A DNA stretch of 64,000 bases from Romeriopsis navalis LEGE 11480 (GTDB lineage: Bacteria > Cyanobacteriota > Cyanobacteriia > Leptolyngbyales > Leptolyngbyaceae). The stretch spans positions 1 to 64,000 of the forward strand of contig NZ_JADEXQ010000011.1 in assembly GCF_015207035.1 (NCBI RefSeq), read 5' to 3'. Position numbers and translations under genes: made by a program. The stretch's first letter is position 1. Each line of letters opens with the position of its first letter. Positions 46,069 through 56,104 of the stretch are shown here, in pieces. Below the pieces are notes generated by a model. It made no database searches and was not told the origin of the DNA. It saw nothing but the letters and a program-made list of their open reading frames with translations.

Positions 46069-49000
46069 TTAAACGAGGGCACCAAGGGTTTGTAGTAACT
46101 CTTGCTCGTTATAGGGCTTCGAGAAGTAAGCGGTGGCGCCCAGGTTCATGGCCAGTTTCCGGTGTTTCTCACTACTCCGTGAGGTGAGCATGGCGATCGG
46201 CAGTTCGCGGAACTCCGATCGGGTTTTAATTTCGCTCAGGACGCCATAACCATCTAAGCGTGGCATCTCAACGTCACAAATCACTGCTTGGACGCGTAAG
46301 CCACCGAGCAGTTGATCAACTGCTTCTTGACCATCCCGGGCTTGCTCCACCAAATATCCGGCTTTTTCGAGTGATAGGGCCAGATAACGTCGTGCATGAA
46401 TTGAATCATCAACCACGAGCACTGTGACATTGTCATCGGCGGATGATGCCGTTGGGCTGTCATCCATTCCAGCATCTCGATCAGCGCTGTCGGGACTTGC
46501 GGTTTCATCACTTGGACGTGTGGTGATTGATTCATGCAAGTCAAGGACGGCCATTGGATCGAGGAGTGGTACAACTCGACCATCACCCAGGGTGGTGACA
46601 CCACTGAAACCCTCGGGCAGTGCTAACGGACTGGCAACCGGCCGAATCGCAACTTCCTGCTCGGCCCAGAACCGTTTGACCTGCAAGCCATAGGCTTGGG
46701 TCCCACTGCCAACGACGACAACCAGCGGGTGGTTGATCATCGGGTTACCGGACATTTCGGTTTGCTTCGTCCCAGGGGCAAAATTCCAATGCTGCTCCGG
46801 ATTATGCAGCGGAATTGTGCTGTCTTGCCAGACGATCGATGCGCCATCGGCTTCGGACTGGATATCGATGCTGGCCAGCGGTAAAATTTCCTTCACCACA
46901 TCCAACGGAATCGCAAAGGTAAAGCCACTGGTTTCCAATAGCATCACGCGGAAGATCGAGAGTGACAACGGAATACTGATGGTAAACGTTGACCCTTTGC
47001 CGAGTTCGGTCGTAACGCTAATATCACCTTGAACTTTTTTCAAGTTGGACTTCACCACGTCCATCCCGACGCCGCGACCCGACAGCTCCGTTACCTTATC
47101 CGCGGTACTAAATCCGGCATCGAAAATCATATCCAGCAGTTTCTGTTCGGAGAACTCCTGAATCTGGGCTTCGGGAATGCCGTATTGCCGAATTTTGTTG
47201 CGGATTTTATCGAGATTAATCCCGCCGCCATCATCACTCATGGTGACGATCGCCCGGTTACCCCGTTGGGAGGCCCGAATGGTAATCGTTCCTTCACTGG
47301 GTTTGCCGTTGGCCTCGCGAACTTCCGGTGTCTCGATACCGTGGTCAAAGGCATTGCGCAGGAGGTGATTAATTGGGTCAGTCAGAATATCAAGGGCGTA
47401 ACGCTCAAACAGCGTATTTTCTCCCTCGATCGCCAGCTTCACCTGTTTGCCGTATTTCACAGCATAGTCGCGCATGACCCGTGGGAAGCGTCCCACGATG
47501 TCTTCAAACGGCCGCATCTGAGTCCGCGTAATTCGAGTTTGTAGATTACGACTCGTCAAGTTGAGGCTGTTGTTTGCCTGCTGCATTTCTTGGTTAGTCA
47601 GGTTGATATCCCCGATCACCTCTTGCAGTTTGACGATCGTTTCCATCTGCTCCTGGGCCAACAGATGCAATTCCGAATATTGGTCCATTTCCAAGGCGTC
47701 AAATCCGGAATCCGAGGATTGACTCGGGCTCGGCAGGCCCATTCCGACTGGGACACTGGCCCCATTTGCCGCTGGGACTAAGTCTTCCATGGAAGCTTGG
47801 TCATACCAACGCCGCAGTTCGAGGTTAAAGCCTTCGAGATCGTCCATGCGCTGTCGCAATAGGCCCATCAGATCCTGAAACTGCTCTAAACGCAAGTTGA
47901 TCGAGTTACGATCAAGAATCAAGGCGCTAAACAAGCTATTGATCTGTCGTAGTTGCTCAACGGGCACACGAATATTGGCATCCGATGCCGTTTTCGCGGC
48001 GGCGGGTCGCTGGGTTTTGGCAGGAGTTGGCAGTTTGACCGGAGTTGGCGGTTTGACAGCGGGTGCCGTTGGCGCGGCGGGTGCCGGAATTGCCTCAGGT
48101 TCCGGGATATCCGGTAGGCTAATGTTGGACATCGCCGTTTGGAGCTGCGCTAGATCCGTCAGATCAAAGCTGGCAGTCGTGACGTCCGGTGCGTCATCGA
48201 CCGGTGCGATGTTTGAGTCGCTGGTCGCGTCGGGCGTTGTAGCGGCGTCCTCGATCGATGCATCGCTAGCGGCGGCATCGGGTTCAACGGCTGGTATTGC
48301 CGGTGCCATCGCACTCAAGTCGATGCCTTCGAGCGCGGTTAAACTTGCTTGGAGGCTGGAGAGGTCGTTCGCATCAATTTCCGGTACGACTGCCGGTGCT
48401 GCCGGCTCATCCGTAGGCGCGGCAAGTTCATCCGTCGCGATCGCCGCAGTATTGGCAATGGACCATTCCAATGCCGTTGGCAACTGTTCGACACGACCCA
48501 GCTCGACTAACGCACTGGTGCGTTGCCACAGCTCCAGTGCCTCATCGGCGATGTGATTAATTTGGCTGAGGTTGGCGGTGCTGGCTTCCGCTTGAATCGA
48601 GCCGCAGAGGGCCACAAACGGGTCAACTTCACCAATCAAACCAAACTCCATCATTTTGGTGCTGGCTTGAATCAGACTTTGGCGTAGCTCTTCGCCGCTG
48701 AGTGTGGGACGTAATGCCTCAAACTCCGTCAATGCGCCATCCACACCACTGGTAAACATGACAGTTGTAATGTCAATGTCTTCGTTGGCGGCGAGCAGGG
48801 TATTTTCGTCGGCTTCGGTCACACTGCCGAGGCGATCGCGCAGTTGATCAAAGATCGGCGTCGCCCGCTCGTTCATCCAAGCATCATCCACCGGAATTTC
48901 TTCATAGTGGCAATGCTTTACCGCCCGTAGACAGTCGATGCCCTGTAGCAGCAATGTTTCGAGGCCCGTATCGATTTCAATTTGCCGCGCTCGCAGAATT

Positions 49001-49218
49001 TTAAAGGAATCCTCCAAGTGGTGGGCCACTTGGCTGAGCGGCATGAAACCCATCATCCCCGCACTACCTTTAATCGAGTGGGCGGCCCGCAATGCGGCAT
49101 CCAACTGTTGCGGGCGATCCTCGGCCGTGGCGAGATTCAGCAGAATTGTTTCTAACTGCTCAAAGTATTCTTCGGCTTCTTCTAAAAAATTCAGCCGTAC
49201 CTGTTGTTCTGTGTCCAT
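46069..49218 (-). CDS. Hybrid CheA-type kinase of the pilus chemosensory system
   Basis: Histidine kinase of 1049 residues that takes signals from the MCP through CheW. Order: Hpt domain with phospho-acceptor H47 (AAHSIKGSAGMMG), a second helical part to about 250, a low-complexity Ala/Asp/Pro linker (about 260-410), dimerisation region, HATPase with HLLRNAFDHGIE and DDGGGI, a CheW-like domain (about 740-890), and a C-terminal receiver (about 930-1049) with D982 in ICDVEMPRLDG. This matches PilL/ChpA-type and Synechocystis tax-locus kinases. It is the last gene of a five-gene minus-strand operon. Confidence 0.92.
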   Translation of the reverse strand: MDTEQQVRLNFLEEAEEYFEQLETILLNLATAEDRPQQLDAALRAAHSIKGSAGMMGFMPLSQVAHHLEDSFKILRARQIEIDTGLETLLLQGIDCLRAVKHCHYEEIPVDDAWMNERATPIFDQLRDRLGSVTEADENTLLAANEDIDITTVMFTSGVDGALTEFEALRPTLSGEELRQSLIQASTKMMEFGLIGEVDPFVALCGSIQAEASTANLSQINHIADEALELWQRTSALVELGRVEQLPTALEWSIANTAAIATDELAAPTDEPAAPAVVPEIDANDLSSLQASLTALEGIDLSAMAPAIPAVEPDAAASDASIEDAATTPDATSDSNIAPVDDAPDVTTASFDLTDLAQLQTAMSNISLPDIPEPEAIPAPAAPTAPAVKPPTPVKLPTPAKTQRPAAAKTASDANIRVPVEQLRQINSLFSALILDRNSINLRLEQFQDLMGLLRQRMDDLEGFNLELRRWYDQASMEDLVPAANGASVPVGMGLPSPSQSSDSGFDALEMDQYSELHLLAQEQMETIVKLQEVIGDINLTNQEMQQANNSLNLTSRNLQTRITRTQMRPFEDIVGRFPRVMRDYAVKYGKQVKLAIEGENTLFERYALDILTDPINHLLRNAFDHGIETPEVREANGKPSEGTITIRASQRGNRAIVTMSDDGGGINLDKIRNKIRQYGIPEAQIQEFSEQKLLDMIFDAGFSTADKVTELSGRGVGMDVVKSNLKKVQGDISVTTELGKGSTFTISIPLSLSIFRVMLLETSGFTFAIPLDVVKEILPLASIDIQSEADGASIVWQDSTIPLHNPEQHWNFAPGTKQTEMSGNPMINHPLVVVVGSGTQAYGLQVKRFWAEQEVAIRPVASPLALPEGFSGVTTLGDGRVVPLLDPMAVLDLHESITTRPSDETASPDSADRDAGMDDSPTASSADDNVTVLVVDDSIHARRYLALSLEKAGYLVEQARDGQEAVDQLLGGLRVQAVICDVEMPRLDGYGVLSEIKTRSEFRELPIAMLTSRSSEKHRKLAMNLGATAYFSKPYNEQELLQTLGALV

Positions 49219-49287
49219 GATTGCTTACCTAGGCCCAAACGTACGACGTGCAAAATAACGACATGCAAGAAAACATGCTGGCGCATC

Positions 49288-51810
49288 TTAAACCGCGGCT
49301 TGTGTACCCTCCTCTACGGCTGCTGCCTGGACATCAATACTCGGGGCAGCATCAGCCAAATCAGCGGTGTCGGCCACCTTAAACTGGGCCACTGACTCTT
49401 GCAGTGAACGGGCAATTTCGGCTGTATCTTGAATTGCTTGGGCCATTTGCTCCGAGGCTTTGGCGCGTTGCTCCGACTCAACCGTGGCGGATTTCACCTG
49501 GTTGGTTACAACGTCTGCCGCCGCAGTCTGTGCCGTGGTGGACTCGGAAATCGATCGCATCAGTTGGTTAATTTGGGCCGACTTTTGCAGTACCTGAGTC
49601 AGGCGCTGTTTCGTACTTTCAACCAACTGGGTACTATCAACCACCTGTGCTGTACCGGTTTCAATCGCGCCGACTACCTCCTGCGTTTCGGCCTGAATTG
49701 CCGATACAATTTGGGCAATCTCCTTGGTCGCGGATGCTGACTGCTCTGCCAGGGCTCCGACCTGCTCCGCAACCGCCGTAAAGCCTTGACCCAATTCACC
49801 GGCGCGGGCTGCTTCCACACTGGCGTTTACGGCCAAGAGGTTGGTCTTCAGGGCAATCTCGTCAATCAAGCTCACCGTCTGAGAAATCTTCTGGGCCGAT
49901 TCACCCAATCGTTTGATTTTCTTCGCCGTTTCGCCGACCGTCGATCGGAGGTTCAGGATACTGTCTACCGTCTTATCCATGTACTCACTACCGTCTTGTA
50001 CCGATGCGTAAGTTTCATCGGTGAGCTTCGACGCTTGGTCCGCGTTGTTGGCAACGGTTTGAATCGACATGGATACTTCTTCCACCGACTGCATGGTTTG
50101 ACGCAGACTGTTGGCCTCGGCAATTGCCTGGGTGGCCAAGCTGCGAATTCCCTCAGCGTTGACATCCAGTGACATACCTACTTGTCCCGAGGAGGTCTTC
50201 ACCTGCATTGCGGTGTTCCGCAAGTTTTCAATAATCGAGTTGAACAAGTCAGCCACAATCCCCACGTCTGTGGCTGAGAGCTGGGCCCGAACGGTGAGGT
50301 CACCTTCACTGGCATCGCTCACATCGTCCATCAACTGCATGATGTCGCCTTCCAGTTCATCCCGTTGACGACCTTGCTCGGCGGCGAGCTTCTCTTGCTT
50401 TCCAAGTAGACCTTGCACTTCATCCAGTAGACGGTTGAAGGCGGTGGCCAGGGTGCGTGTCTCCACCGTACCTTGGCCGTCAACTCGCAAGTCCAGTTTA
50501 CCCTCGGCCACTTCTTCCGCAGTTTTGGTCAATTCAACCAACGGTTGAGCCAAGTTACGGGCCAATAGCAATACAAAGAAGGAACCCAGGATACTCAAAA
50601 TCAGTGAACTACCGATAAATACGTTCAGGGATTCTTGACCAGCCGCGTTAACGATACGTGCTTCTTCCGAACTCACAGCGACGAGGTCAGTCCCGCGAAC
50701 GGCCGTGAGACTGTAGTAGCGATCGCCCAGTTTGATTAAGACACCGTTAATCCGATACTTTGTATCCCGATGGCCCTTGTCCTGCCGGTTCTTCACCTGC
50801 TTGACCTGGGCTTCTGCTTGCCCAGAACCGCCAAGCGCGGTGATATCGAGATCGCCGACGAGCTCAAATCCACCGATCCGGCTCAAGTTTTGTTTAAATG
50901 CTTCAAGTCCATCGTAGTCAAAGCCGCCGAGATTCGCCTTGACGACCTGTTGGGAGATTTGTTGAATTTTCTTCCCGCCGAGCAATTGCTGTTTAGCTTT
51001 AGTTTCGGTTTTGAGCTTCTCTTTGGTAATGGTGGTAACGACGTTACCGCTCTTGCTATCGATTAGCTGAATTTGCTCACCATCAACCATCTCTTTCTGA
51101 ACGAACCGTGCCAGTTCTTTCTGGAAAAAGTCGGTTTTGATCGCCATCTTCACGACACCCAAGGATTCTAAGCCAGCGGGGTCGTAAATCTTGCGCGCCG
51201 TTGCCACAACGCTTTGTTGGGCTGATTCATCAAATTCTGGTTCGTCGATAAATGAACCATTGCTATTTGCGGCCTGCCACCACTTTTCATCACTTTGCAC
51301 AAAGTCGGATGTGGGTTCACCGGCGGCAAGGGTAAAACCATTGCGATCGGTAATAAAGATTTCTGCCAGACCATCGGTGCGTAGTAAGCGCTTGAGGTAA
51401 GTATTGATCTCAGGGTTGGTTTCGAGCTGATGCAGGCCATCAAACCGTTTCTCAAGCGCCTCTAGGTTCTCGGGTTTACTCAAGTTAAGCTTGTTCAGGC
51501 CCTGACTGGCGACCGTTTCTTTAGACTTAGCAAATAATGCGAGAATTTCGGGGCTTTGGCGAACGACCTCGATAATATCCTGCTTGCCTTTGAAGATCGA
51601 TTCGGTGGCCAGACTAATATCGATCCCGTCCTTTCGGACTCGCTTTAGTTCTGCTTCACGACCGCGATTACGTGAGATGGTATAGCCGAGTCCACCCGCA
51701 ACGAGCAGTGGCACGAGTACCAGTGGCAGAACGCTGAGCAATAACCGACGCGGTAGGGTTTGCTTAGTGTCAGCGATGATGTTGGGTTTGACGGAGCTTG
51801 CTTTGATCAT
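49288..51810 (-). CDS. Methyl-accepting chemotaxis protein (PilJ-like)
   Basis: Membrane signal receptor of 840 residues for twitching or phototaxis-type motility. An N-terminal helix (about 25-48), a large outer sensor domain of cache type (about 50-395), a second helix (about 397-420), a HAMP domain, another HAMP-like segment near 500-535, and a long cytoplasmic coiled coil follow. The conserved hairpin tip reads [21 protein letters not shown] with [16 protein letters not shown] after it. No CheR or CheB gene is seen nearby, so adaptation may be absent or encoded elsewhere. Confidence 0.93.
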   Translation of the reverse strand: MIKASSVKPNIIADTKQTLPRRLLLSVLPLVLVPLLVAGGLGYTISRNRGREAELKRVRKDGIDISLATESIFKGKQDIIEVVRQSPEILALFAKSKETVASQGLNKLNLSKPENLEALEKRFDGLHQLETNPEINTYLKRLLRTDGLAEIFITDRNGFTLAAGEPTSDFVQSDEKWWQAANSNGSFIDEPEFDESAQQSVVATARKIYDPAGLESLGVVKMAIKTDFFQKELARFVQKEMVDGEQIQLIDSKSGNVVTTITKEKLKTETKAKQQLLGGKKIQQISQQVVKANLGGFDYDGLEAFKQNLSRIGGFELVGDLDITALGGSGQAEAQVKQVKNRQDKGHRDTKYRINGVLIKLGDRYYSLTAVRGTDLVAVSSEEARIVNAAGQESLNVFIGSSLILSILGSFFVLLLARNLAQPLVELTKTAEEVAEGKLDLRVDGQGTVETRTLATAFNRLLDEVQGLLGKQEKLAAEQGRQRDELEGDIMQLMDDVSDASEGDLTVRAQLSATDVGIVADLFNSIIENLRNTAMQVKTSSGQVGMSLDVNAEGIRSLATQAIAEANSLRQTMQSVEEVSMSIQTVANNADQASKLTDETYASVQDGSEYMDKTVDSILNLRSTVGETAKKIKRLGESAQKISQTVSLIDEIALKTNLLAVNASVEAARAGELGQGFTAVAEQVGALAEQSASATKEIAQIVSAIQAETQEVVGAIETGTAQVVDSTQLVESTKQRLTQVLQKSAQINQLMRSISESTTAQTAAADVVTNQVKSATVESEQRAKASEQMAQAIQDTAEIARSLQESVAQFKVADTADLADAAPSIDVQAAAVEEGTQAAV

Positions 51811-51931
51811 TGGTGTGTACCGGTTCCCAGAACTAAAGTAAGGACAGAAGTAAATCGATTTGTTGTGTTTTTATGCTCAATGGTGGGTCGCGTAGACTAA
51901 GCGCTGACCCGTCATTGATTTCCGGTTGCGA

Positions 51932-52486
51932 TCAGCCAATATTGGCCAATGCCTCAGGATTCAGAATTAAAAGTGTTTCATTATCTTGAGTGACTTGCCC
52001 CGATAAAAAAGGCTGCAAATGTGAGTCGACATTGGCCTCGATCGGTGCAATATCCTCAGCGGCGAAGCGAATTGAACCCTTAATTTGGTTCACAGTTAAA
52101 CCTAGAAATAAATCTGAGTCACTGTCGCTCTCGGAACCGCCCGCATTCGGTGTGATGCGAATAACAATGGTTTCGTAGCGGTAGGCCCGTTCGACATCCG
52201 TCGTCAGACCCAATAGTTTTGCGAGGGAGGATAGCCATAGGACTTGTCCTCGAATTCGCATCAGGCCCAACACATGGTTCGGCATATTGGGCATTGGTGT
52301 AATGTCTTGGGGCGTCAACAACTGGGTTTCTTCAACGCAGTCGAGGGGTAGCACCATGGCCGTATCAGCCGAAACTTGCAATCGTAAAAAGGCGTTGCCA
52401 GTCCGTTCATCTACTTCAAACAACTGTGGCAGTAGTGTCTGTAAACGATCGGCTGGCTTAGCGGTTTGAGGGACAGGGACTTGCAT
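51932..52486 (-). CDS. CheW-like coupling protein
   Basis: Links the MCP to the CheA kinase. The 184-residue protein is a single CheW domain: FLRLQVSADTAMVLPLDCVEETQLL, then the strand MPNHVLGLMRIRGQVLWLSSLAKLLGL typical of CheW, and a later LFLGLTVNQIKGSIRF. It lies between the CheY and MCP genes on the same strand, with gaps of 25 and 121 bases. Confidence 0.93.
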   Translation of the reverse strand: MQVPVPQTAKPADRLQTLLPQLFEVDERTGNAFLRLQVSADTAMVLPLDCVEETQLLTPQDITPMPNMPNHVLGLMRIRGQVLWLSSLAKLLGLTTDVERAYRYETIVIRITPNAGGSESDSDSDLFLGLTVNQIKGSIRFAAEDIAPIEANVDSHLQPFLSGQVTQDNETLLILNPEALANIG

Positions 52487-52511
52487 AATTAAATATGAGT
52501 GGCGATGACGC

Positions 52512-52877
52512 TTATACCGAAACCGACTGAACGGCGCTAACCAGTTCTTCCTGCGAACAAGGCTTGATCACGTAAGCATCAACGCCTTGCTTCTTCGCCC
52601 AAGTTTGGTCAACTTGGCGATCTTTGGTGGTACAAGCGACGATCGGAATTGCCGATGTTGTGGCATCTTTTTTCAAGAGGCGGCAGAGTTCCAAGCCGGT
52701 AATCTGTGGCATGACCAAGTCAGTCACAATAATGTCAGGCAGGCTAGCTTTGGCTTGTTCAAATGCCTCTTCGCCATTCTCAGCAGTCGATACAACATAT
52801 CCCGCTGATTGTAAGTAATTGCTAATCAATTGCAATTCGGATTTCATATCATCAACGATCAAAACTTTCTTAGCCAT
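52512..52877 (-). CDS. CheY-like response regulator (PilH/PixH-like)
   Basis: Single receiver domain of 121 residues with no output domain. The acidic pair D9-D10 in LIVDDMKSE, phospho-acceptor D53 in IIVTDLVMPQ, threonine in VACTTKD, and K in VIKPCS are all present. It is second in the chemosensory operon, after the PatA-like regulator. Such proteins probably act on pilus motors or compete for phosphate from the kinase. Confidence 0.93.
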   Translation of the reverse strand: MAKKVLIVDDMKSELQLISNYLQSAGYVVSTAENGEEAFEQAKASLPDIIVTDLVMPQITGLELCRLLKKDATTSAIPIVACTTKDRQVDQTWAKKQGVDAYVIKPCSQEELVSAVQSVSV

Positions 52878-53012
52878 GGGTTGCTACCTGCGATTGGGGA
52901 AAATTTAGGACGGTAAATCAATCAGCAATTTAATGTTAACCATTTGCCTATTGGGACATCTCCGCTAATGCACAGATTAAATAGTGGACAACATTAAAAA
53001 GATTAAGTGGAA

Positions 53013-54206
53013 CTACGTAGCGTAAGCCGCTGGCTGAGTTAAGTATTGATTAACTAAGTTCAGCAACTCTTCTTTGGAAAACGGTTTTGTGAGGTAGTCG
53101 GTGGCTCCTGCCGCTTTGGCTTTTTCTTTATCTAAGACACCGGTATTGCCGCTGACCATGACGATCGGCACATTGGTGAAAACCGAACTGCGCTTCAGAA
53201 TTTGGCAGAGACGGTTGCCGTCAATTCCTGGCATCGAGACGTCCATCAAAATCAAATCGGGCTTCATATCAAATAGCGCCGAAAGTGATGCCATGGGATT
53301 TTCCACCGTGGCGATTTCAAAGTTCTCAGTGCCGAGATAGCGCTGAATGGTGTCGAGTACCGTCGGACTATCGTCGATGCAGACGACCTTATATCGCGGT
53401 TGGTTGGAATTACCGAATCCGGCACTTGCACTCATGCTGTTCGCCGCCATGGCTGGTGCAGCATGGGGGCTCGGAATGGTTGGGAGCTGATGATATGGTG
53501 CGCGTGCCCCTTCTAGCCGCAGCACGCCCGCATTGATATAGGGGTGCAATACTTGGCTGAGTTTTAAGACATCTTGCTTCAACAAGAACGCGAGCTGACG
53601 AATGCTGATGCCTTGCATCAACCGCGCCATCATTTCCAAGGTTTGGGTTGGCAGAACGCCTTGAGCGACGGGCTGGGTCAATTTGCCCATGTCATCACAG
53701 CGAGGGCATTGGTAGGGGCTCGAAATGATTGGCTGGAGGCTCTTCCAGGTATCAACTCGCTGTTCGAGGTGATAGACAAAACTATTAATGTCAATACTGC
53801 TAGTTTGTAAACTGGCCGGCGCGATCGCCTGTTCTTGCCATTGCGCATTGCCGTCTTTGGTCCACAGGAGACTTTCGAGCGCGTCTTCGGCGATCGCCCG
53901 CAGTAATTGTTGAACTTGACCTTGGCCCAGAATTTGTCGCTCAATCATTTGGGCGACCGCATCACGCAGGCTGAGTTCAGCATTTTCCTGGAGCAGGCTG
54001 CGGAATGCCGGCACCGCGGACTCAAATCCAAGTTCTTGAATGAACTGTTCTAAAATTTCAGTCGATTGTAGGGAGTTGCAGGCGTAATGCAGCTGCGCAC
54101 CAGTCAAACCGATATGCCAGGTCACACCATTGCGGTTAATTTCGAGTTCACCGCTCGGTCGATGCACCGATTCTTTGAGAAGTTGAACAATATCACATGG
54201 ATTCAT
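53013..54206 (-). CDS. PatA-like response regulator (PilG/PixG-like)
   Basis: First gene of the operon. The 397-residue protein has an N-terminal PATAN/DUF4388-type domain (about 1-100, with SGELEINRNGVTWHIGL), a helical middle with CPRC, and a C-terminal receiver domain (about 270-395) with acidic pair in CIDDSPT, phospho-acceptor D322 in LILMDVSMPGIDG and lysine in YLTKPF. This order is the mark of cyanobacterial PatA-type regulators such as PixG and TaxP1, which set pilus-based movement. The upstream region runs into the putative origin. Confidence 0.92.
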   Translation of the reverse strand: MNPCDIVQLLKESVHRPSGELEINRNGVTWHIGLTGAQLHYACNSLQSTEILEQFIQELGFESAVPAFRSLLQENAELSLRDAVAQMIERQILGQGQVQQLLRAIAEDALESLLWTKDGNAQWQEQAIAPASLQTSSIDINSFVYHLEQRVDTWKSLQPIISSPYQCPRCDDMGKLTQPVAQGVLPTQTLEMMARLMQGISIRQLAFLLKQDVLKLSQVLHPYINAGVLRLEGARAPYHQLPTIPSPHAAPAMAANSMSASAGFGNSNQPRYKVVCIDDSPTVLDTIQRYLGTENFEIATVENPMASLSALFDMKPDLILMDVSMPGIDGNRLCQILKRSSVFTNVPIVMVSGNTGVLDKEKAKAAGATDYLTKPFSKEELLNLVNQYLTQPAAYAT

Positions 54207-54887
54207 TATGCAGTCTCATCCTTAACGCAGAAGGCTACTCATTGATATTGTTAGCCTTATGACAACGGACCCCCTAGCGAACTTGGTGAGGTCATGTGCA
54301 TCCACGGCATGTCACTCAAAGATTGAATTGACAATTGTGATACTGATGCTTGGCTAACATTGCAGGTGGAACGGCAATGGGTATTACCCTCCCAATTCCC
54401 CTGAACTTACATTTCCCCGCCGCAAAGCCGGACTAACAGATTGGCGCTGAATTTCAATATTCAATGACAAAGACTTAACAACTTATGACGATTGGCAGCA
54501 TGATGCCAGACACCTGTGGAAAACTTTTAAAGATGGGTGAAAAAATGCTTGACTCAGAAAGTTAATCGGCTCAAATCCCCTTGATTACGATGTTGTTGAA
54601 AAAAGCACCCTGTGGAAAACGTGGAGGCTCCGCGAATTCCACAGCCATGGAAGTGCAGGTTTTCCGATCATTCTCCGAGTTTTCCACAGTTTCAACAGGT
54701 TTAGCGTGGCCGAAATTGGGTGACCCCTATATATGGTGGAGAAGTCCTAGAAGATCGAGCCAAGGGGTGTTAACATGGGCCGCAAGATTCGCAATTTTGT
54801 TTGACTGTTGGACAGTGGCGATCGTGCGTTATTGCTACGTCAGCTTTTCCTCCCCAAACTTTCCATATTTCTCCCAGCGTGACCGCC
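54207..54887. other. Putative replication origin region (oriC) upstream of dnaN
   Basis: This 681-base spacer holds three perfect copies of TTTTCCACA, the DnaA box form used by several cyanobacteria: 54515-54523 (minus), 54611-54619 (minus) and 54680-54688 (plus). Weaker copies are at 54635-54643 (AATTCCACA) and 54660-54668. They cluster within about 175 bases beside dnaN, as in other cyanobacterial origins. Flanking genes are transcribed away on both sides. No clear 13-mer AT unwinding block was assigned. Confidence 0.7.
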
Positions 54888-56048
54888 ATGAAATTGATCT
54901 GTAGCCAGAGTAATCTCAATGCCAACCTGTCCCTGGTGAGCCGGGCAGTATCGTCGCGTCCGACTCATCCGGTATTGGCAAATGTCTTATTAAATGCCGA
55001 TGAGGAGAGCCAGACGGTAAAGCTCTGTGCGTTTGATCTGAGTTTGGGGATTCAGACGAGCTTTCCAGCGCAGGTGAAGACGGGTGGCGTATTGACGTTG
55101 CCAGCGAAATTGTTGAGTGATATTATTTCGCGCTTGCCAGACGGTGAAATCATTTTGGATGATGGTGGTGATGCCGAGGAACCAGAGGCCGGACTAATTA
55201 CGACGATCACATCATCATCCACATCATCATCTGGGCGCTATCAGGTGCGGGGATTAGGTGCAGAGGACTTTCCGGAGTTGCCGACGATCGAAGCCGGTGA
55301 CAGTGTGCAGCTACCAGCGGAAGCCTTAATTGATGGTTTGAAGAGTTCGCTCTTTTCGGCCAGTTCGGATGAGACGAAGCAAGTGCTGACGGGTGTGCAT
55401 CTCAATGTGCAGGCCGAGGGTTTGGAGTTTGCGGCAACGGATGGTCACCGTTTGGCAGTGGTGCAAACGGTGAACGAAGAGGGCACAGCGGCCCAGGAAG
55501 ATTTGGCGGTGACAGTACCGGCGAAGGCATTGCAAGAGCTGATTAAGATGTTGGAGCGCAGCAGTAATACATCCGTCGCGGTGAAGTTTGACCCGGCTCA
55601 AGCGGTGTTTGAGTGGGGCGATCAGCGATTGACCAGTCGATTGCTGGAGGCGCAGTACCCGAATTATCAGCAGCTTTTGCCGAAGCAGTTTAGCCATCAG
55701 ATGACCATCGATCGTCGCTTGTTCCTCGGGGCCTTGGAGCGAATTTCGGTGTTAGCGGACCAGCGCAATAACATTGTGAAGCTGAGTCTCGATCCGAGTG
55801 CCGGTACGGTGCAAGTGTCGGTGGATGCGCAGGATGTGGGGAGTGGTCAGGAGACCGTTGCCGCGCAGATTTCCGGTGATGCGATGGATGTTGCGTTTAA
55901 TGTGCGCTACTTGATCGAGGGCTTGAAGGTGGTGACTTCTACGGAGATTCAGTTGCAGTTGAATACACCGACCAGCCCAGCAGTTTTGGTGCCACTAGGT
56001 AGTCTGAAGATGCAGTACTTAGTGATGCCGGTGCAAATTAGATCCTGA
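54888..56048 (+). CDS. dnaN: DNA polymerase III beta sliding clamp
   Basis: Ring-shaped clamp that tethers polymerase to DNA. The 386-residue protein has the three clamp domains, with MKLICSQSNLNANLSLVSRAV start, HPVLANVLL in domain 1, a central FAATDGHRLA block, and the normal C-terminal end VLVPLGSLKMQYLVMPVQI, where clamp-binding peptides dock. The ATG at 54888 gives the family start; the longer frame adds 29 unrelated residues. It is preceded by the DnaA-box cluster. Confidence 0.96.
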   Translation: MKLICSQSNLNANLSLVSRAVSSRPTHPVLANVLLNADEESQTVKLCAFDLSLGIQTSFPAQVKTGGVLTLPAKLLSDIISRLPDGEIILDDGGDAEEPEAGLITTITSSSTSSSGRYQVRGLGAEDFPELPTIEAGDSVQLPAEALIDGLKSSLFSASSDETKQVLTGVHLNVQAEGLEFAATDGHRLAVVQTVNEEGTAAQEDLAVTVPAKALQELIKMLERSSNTSVAVKFDPAQAVFEWGDQRLTSRLLEAQYPNYQQLLPKQFSHQMTIDRRLFLGALERISVLADQRNNIVKLSLDPSAGTVQVSVDAQDVGSGQETVAAQISGDAMDVAFNVRYLIEGLKVVTSTEIQLQLNTPTSPAVLVPLGSLKMQYLVMPVQIRS

Positions 56049-56104
56049 TCTTTCTCCAATAGGATATTTAGGGCAACCGGCATGAATTTTATGTTAGCTA
56101 GATA

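Noticed and set aside
47897-48556. Plus-strand frame opposite the CheA linker
   Set aside because: Its Ala/Ser/Gly-rich content mirrors the low-complexity linker on the other strand; no ribosome site.
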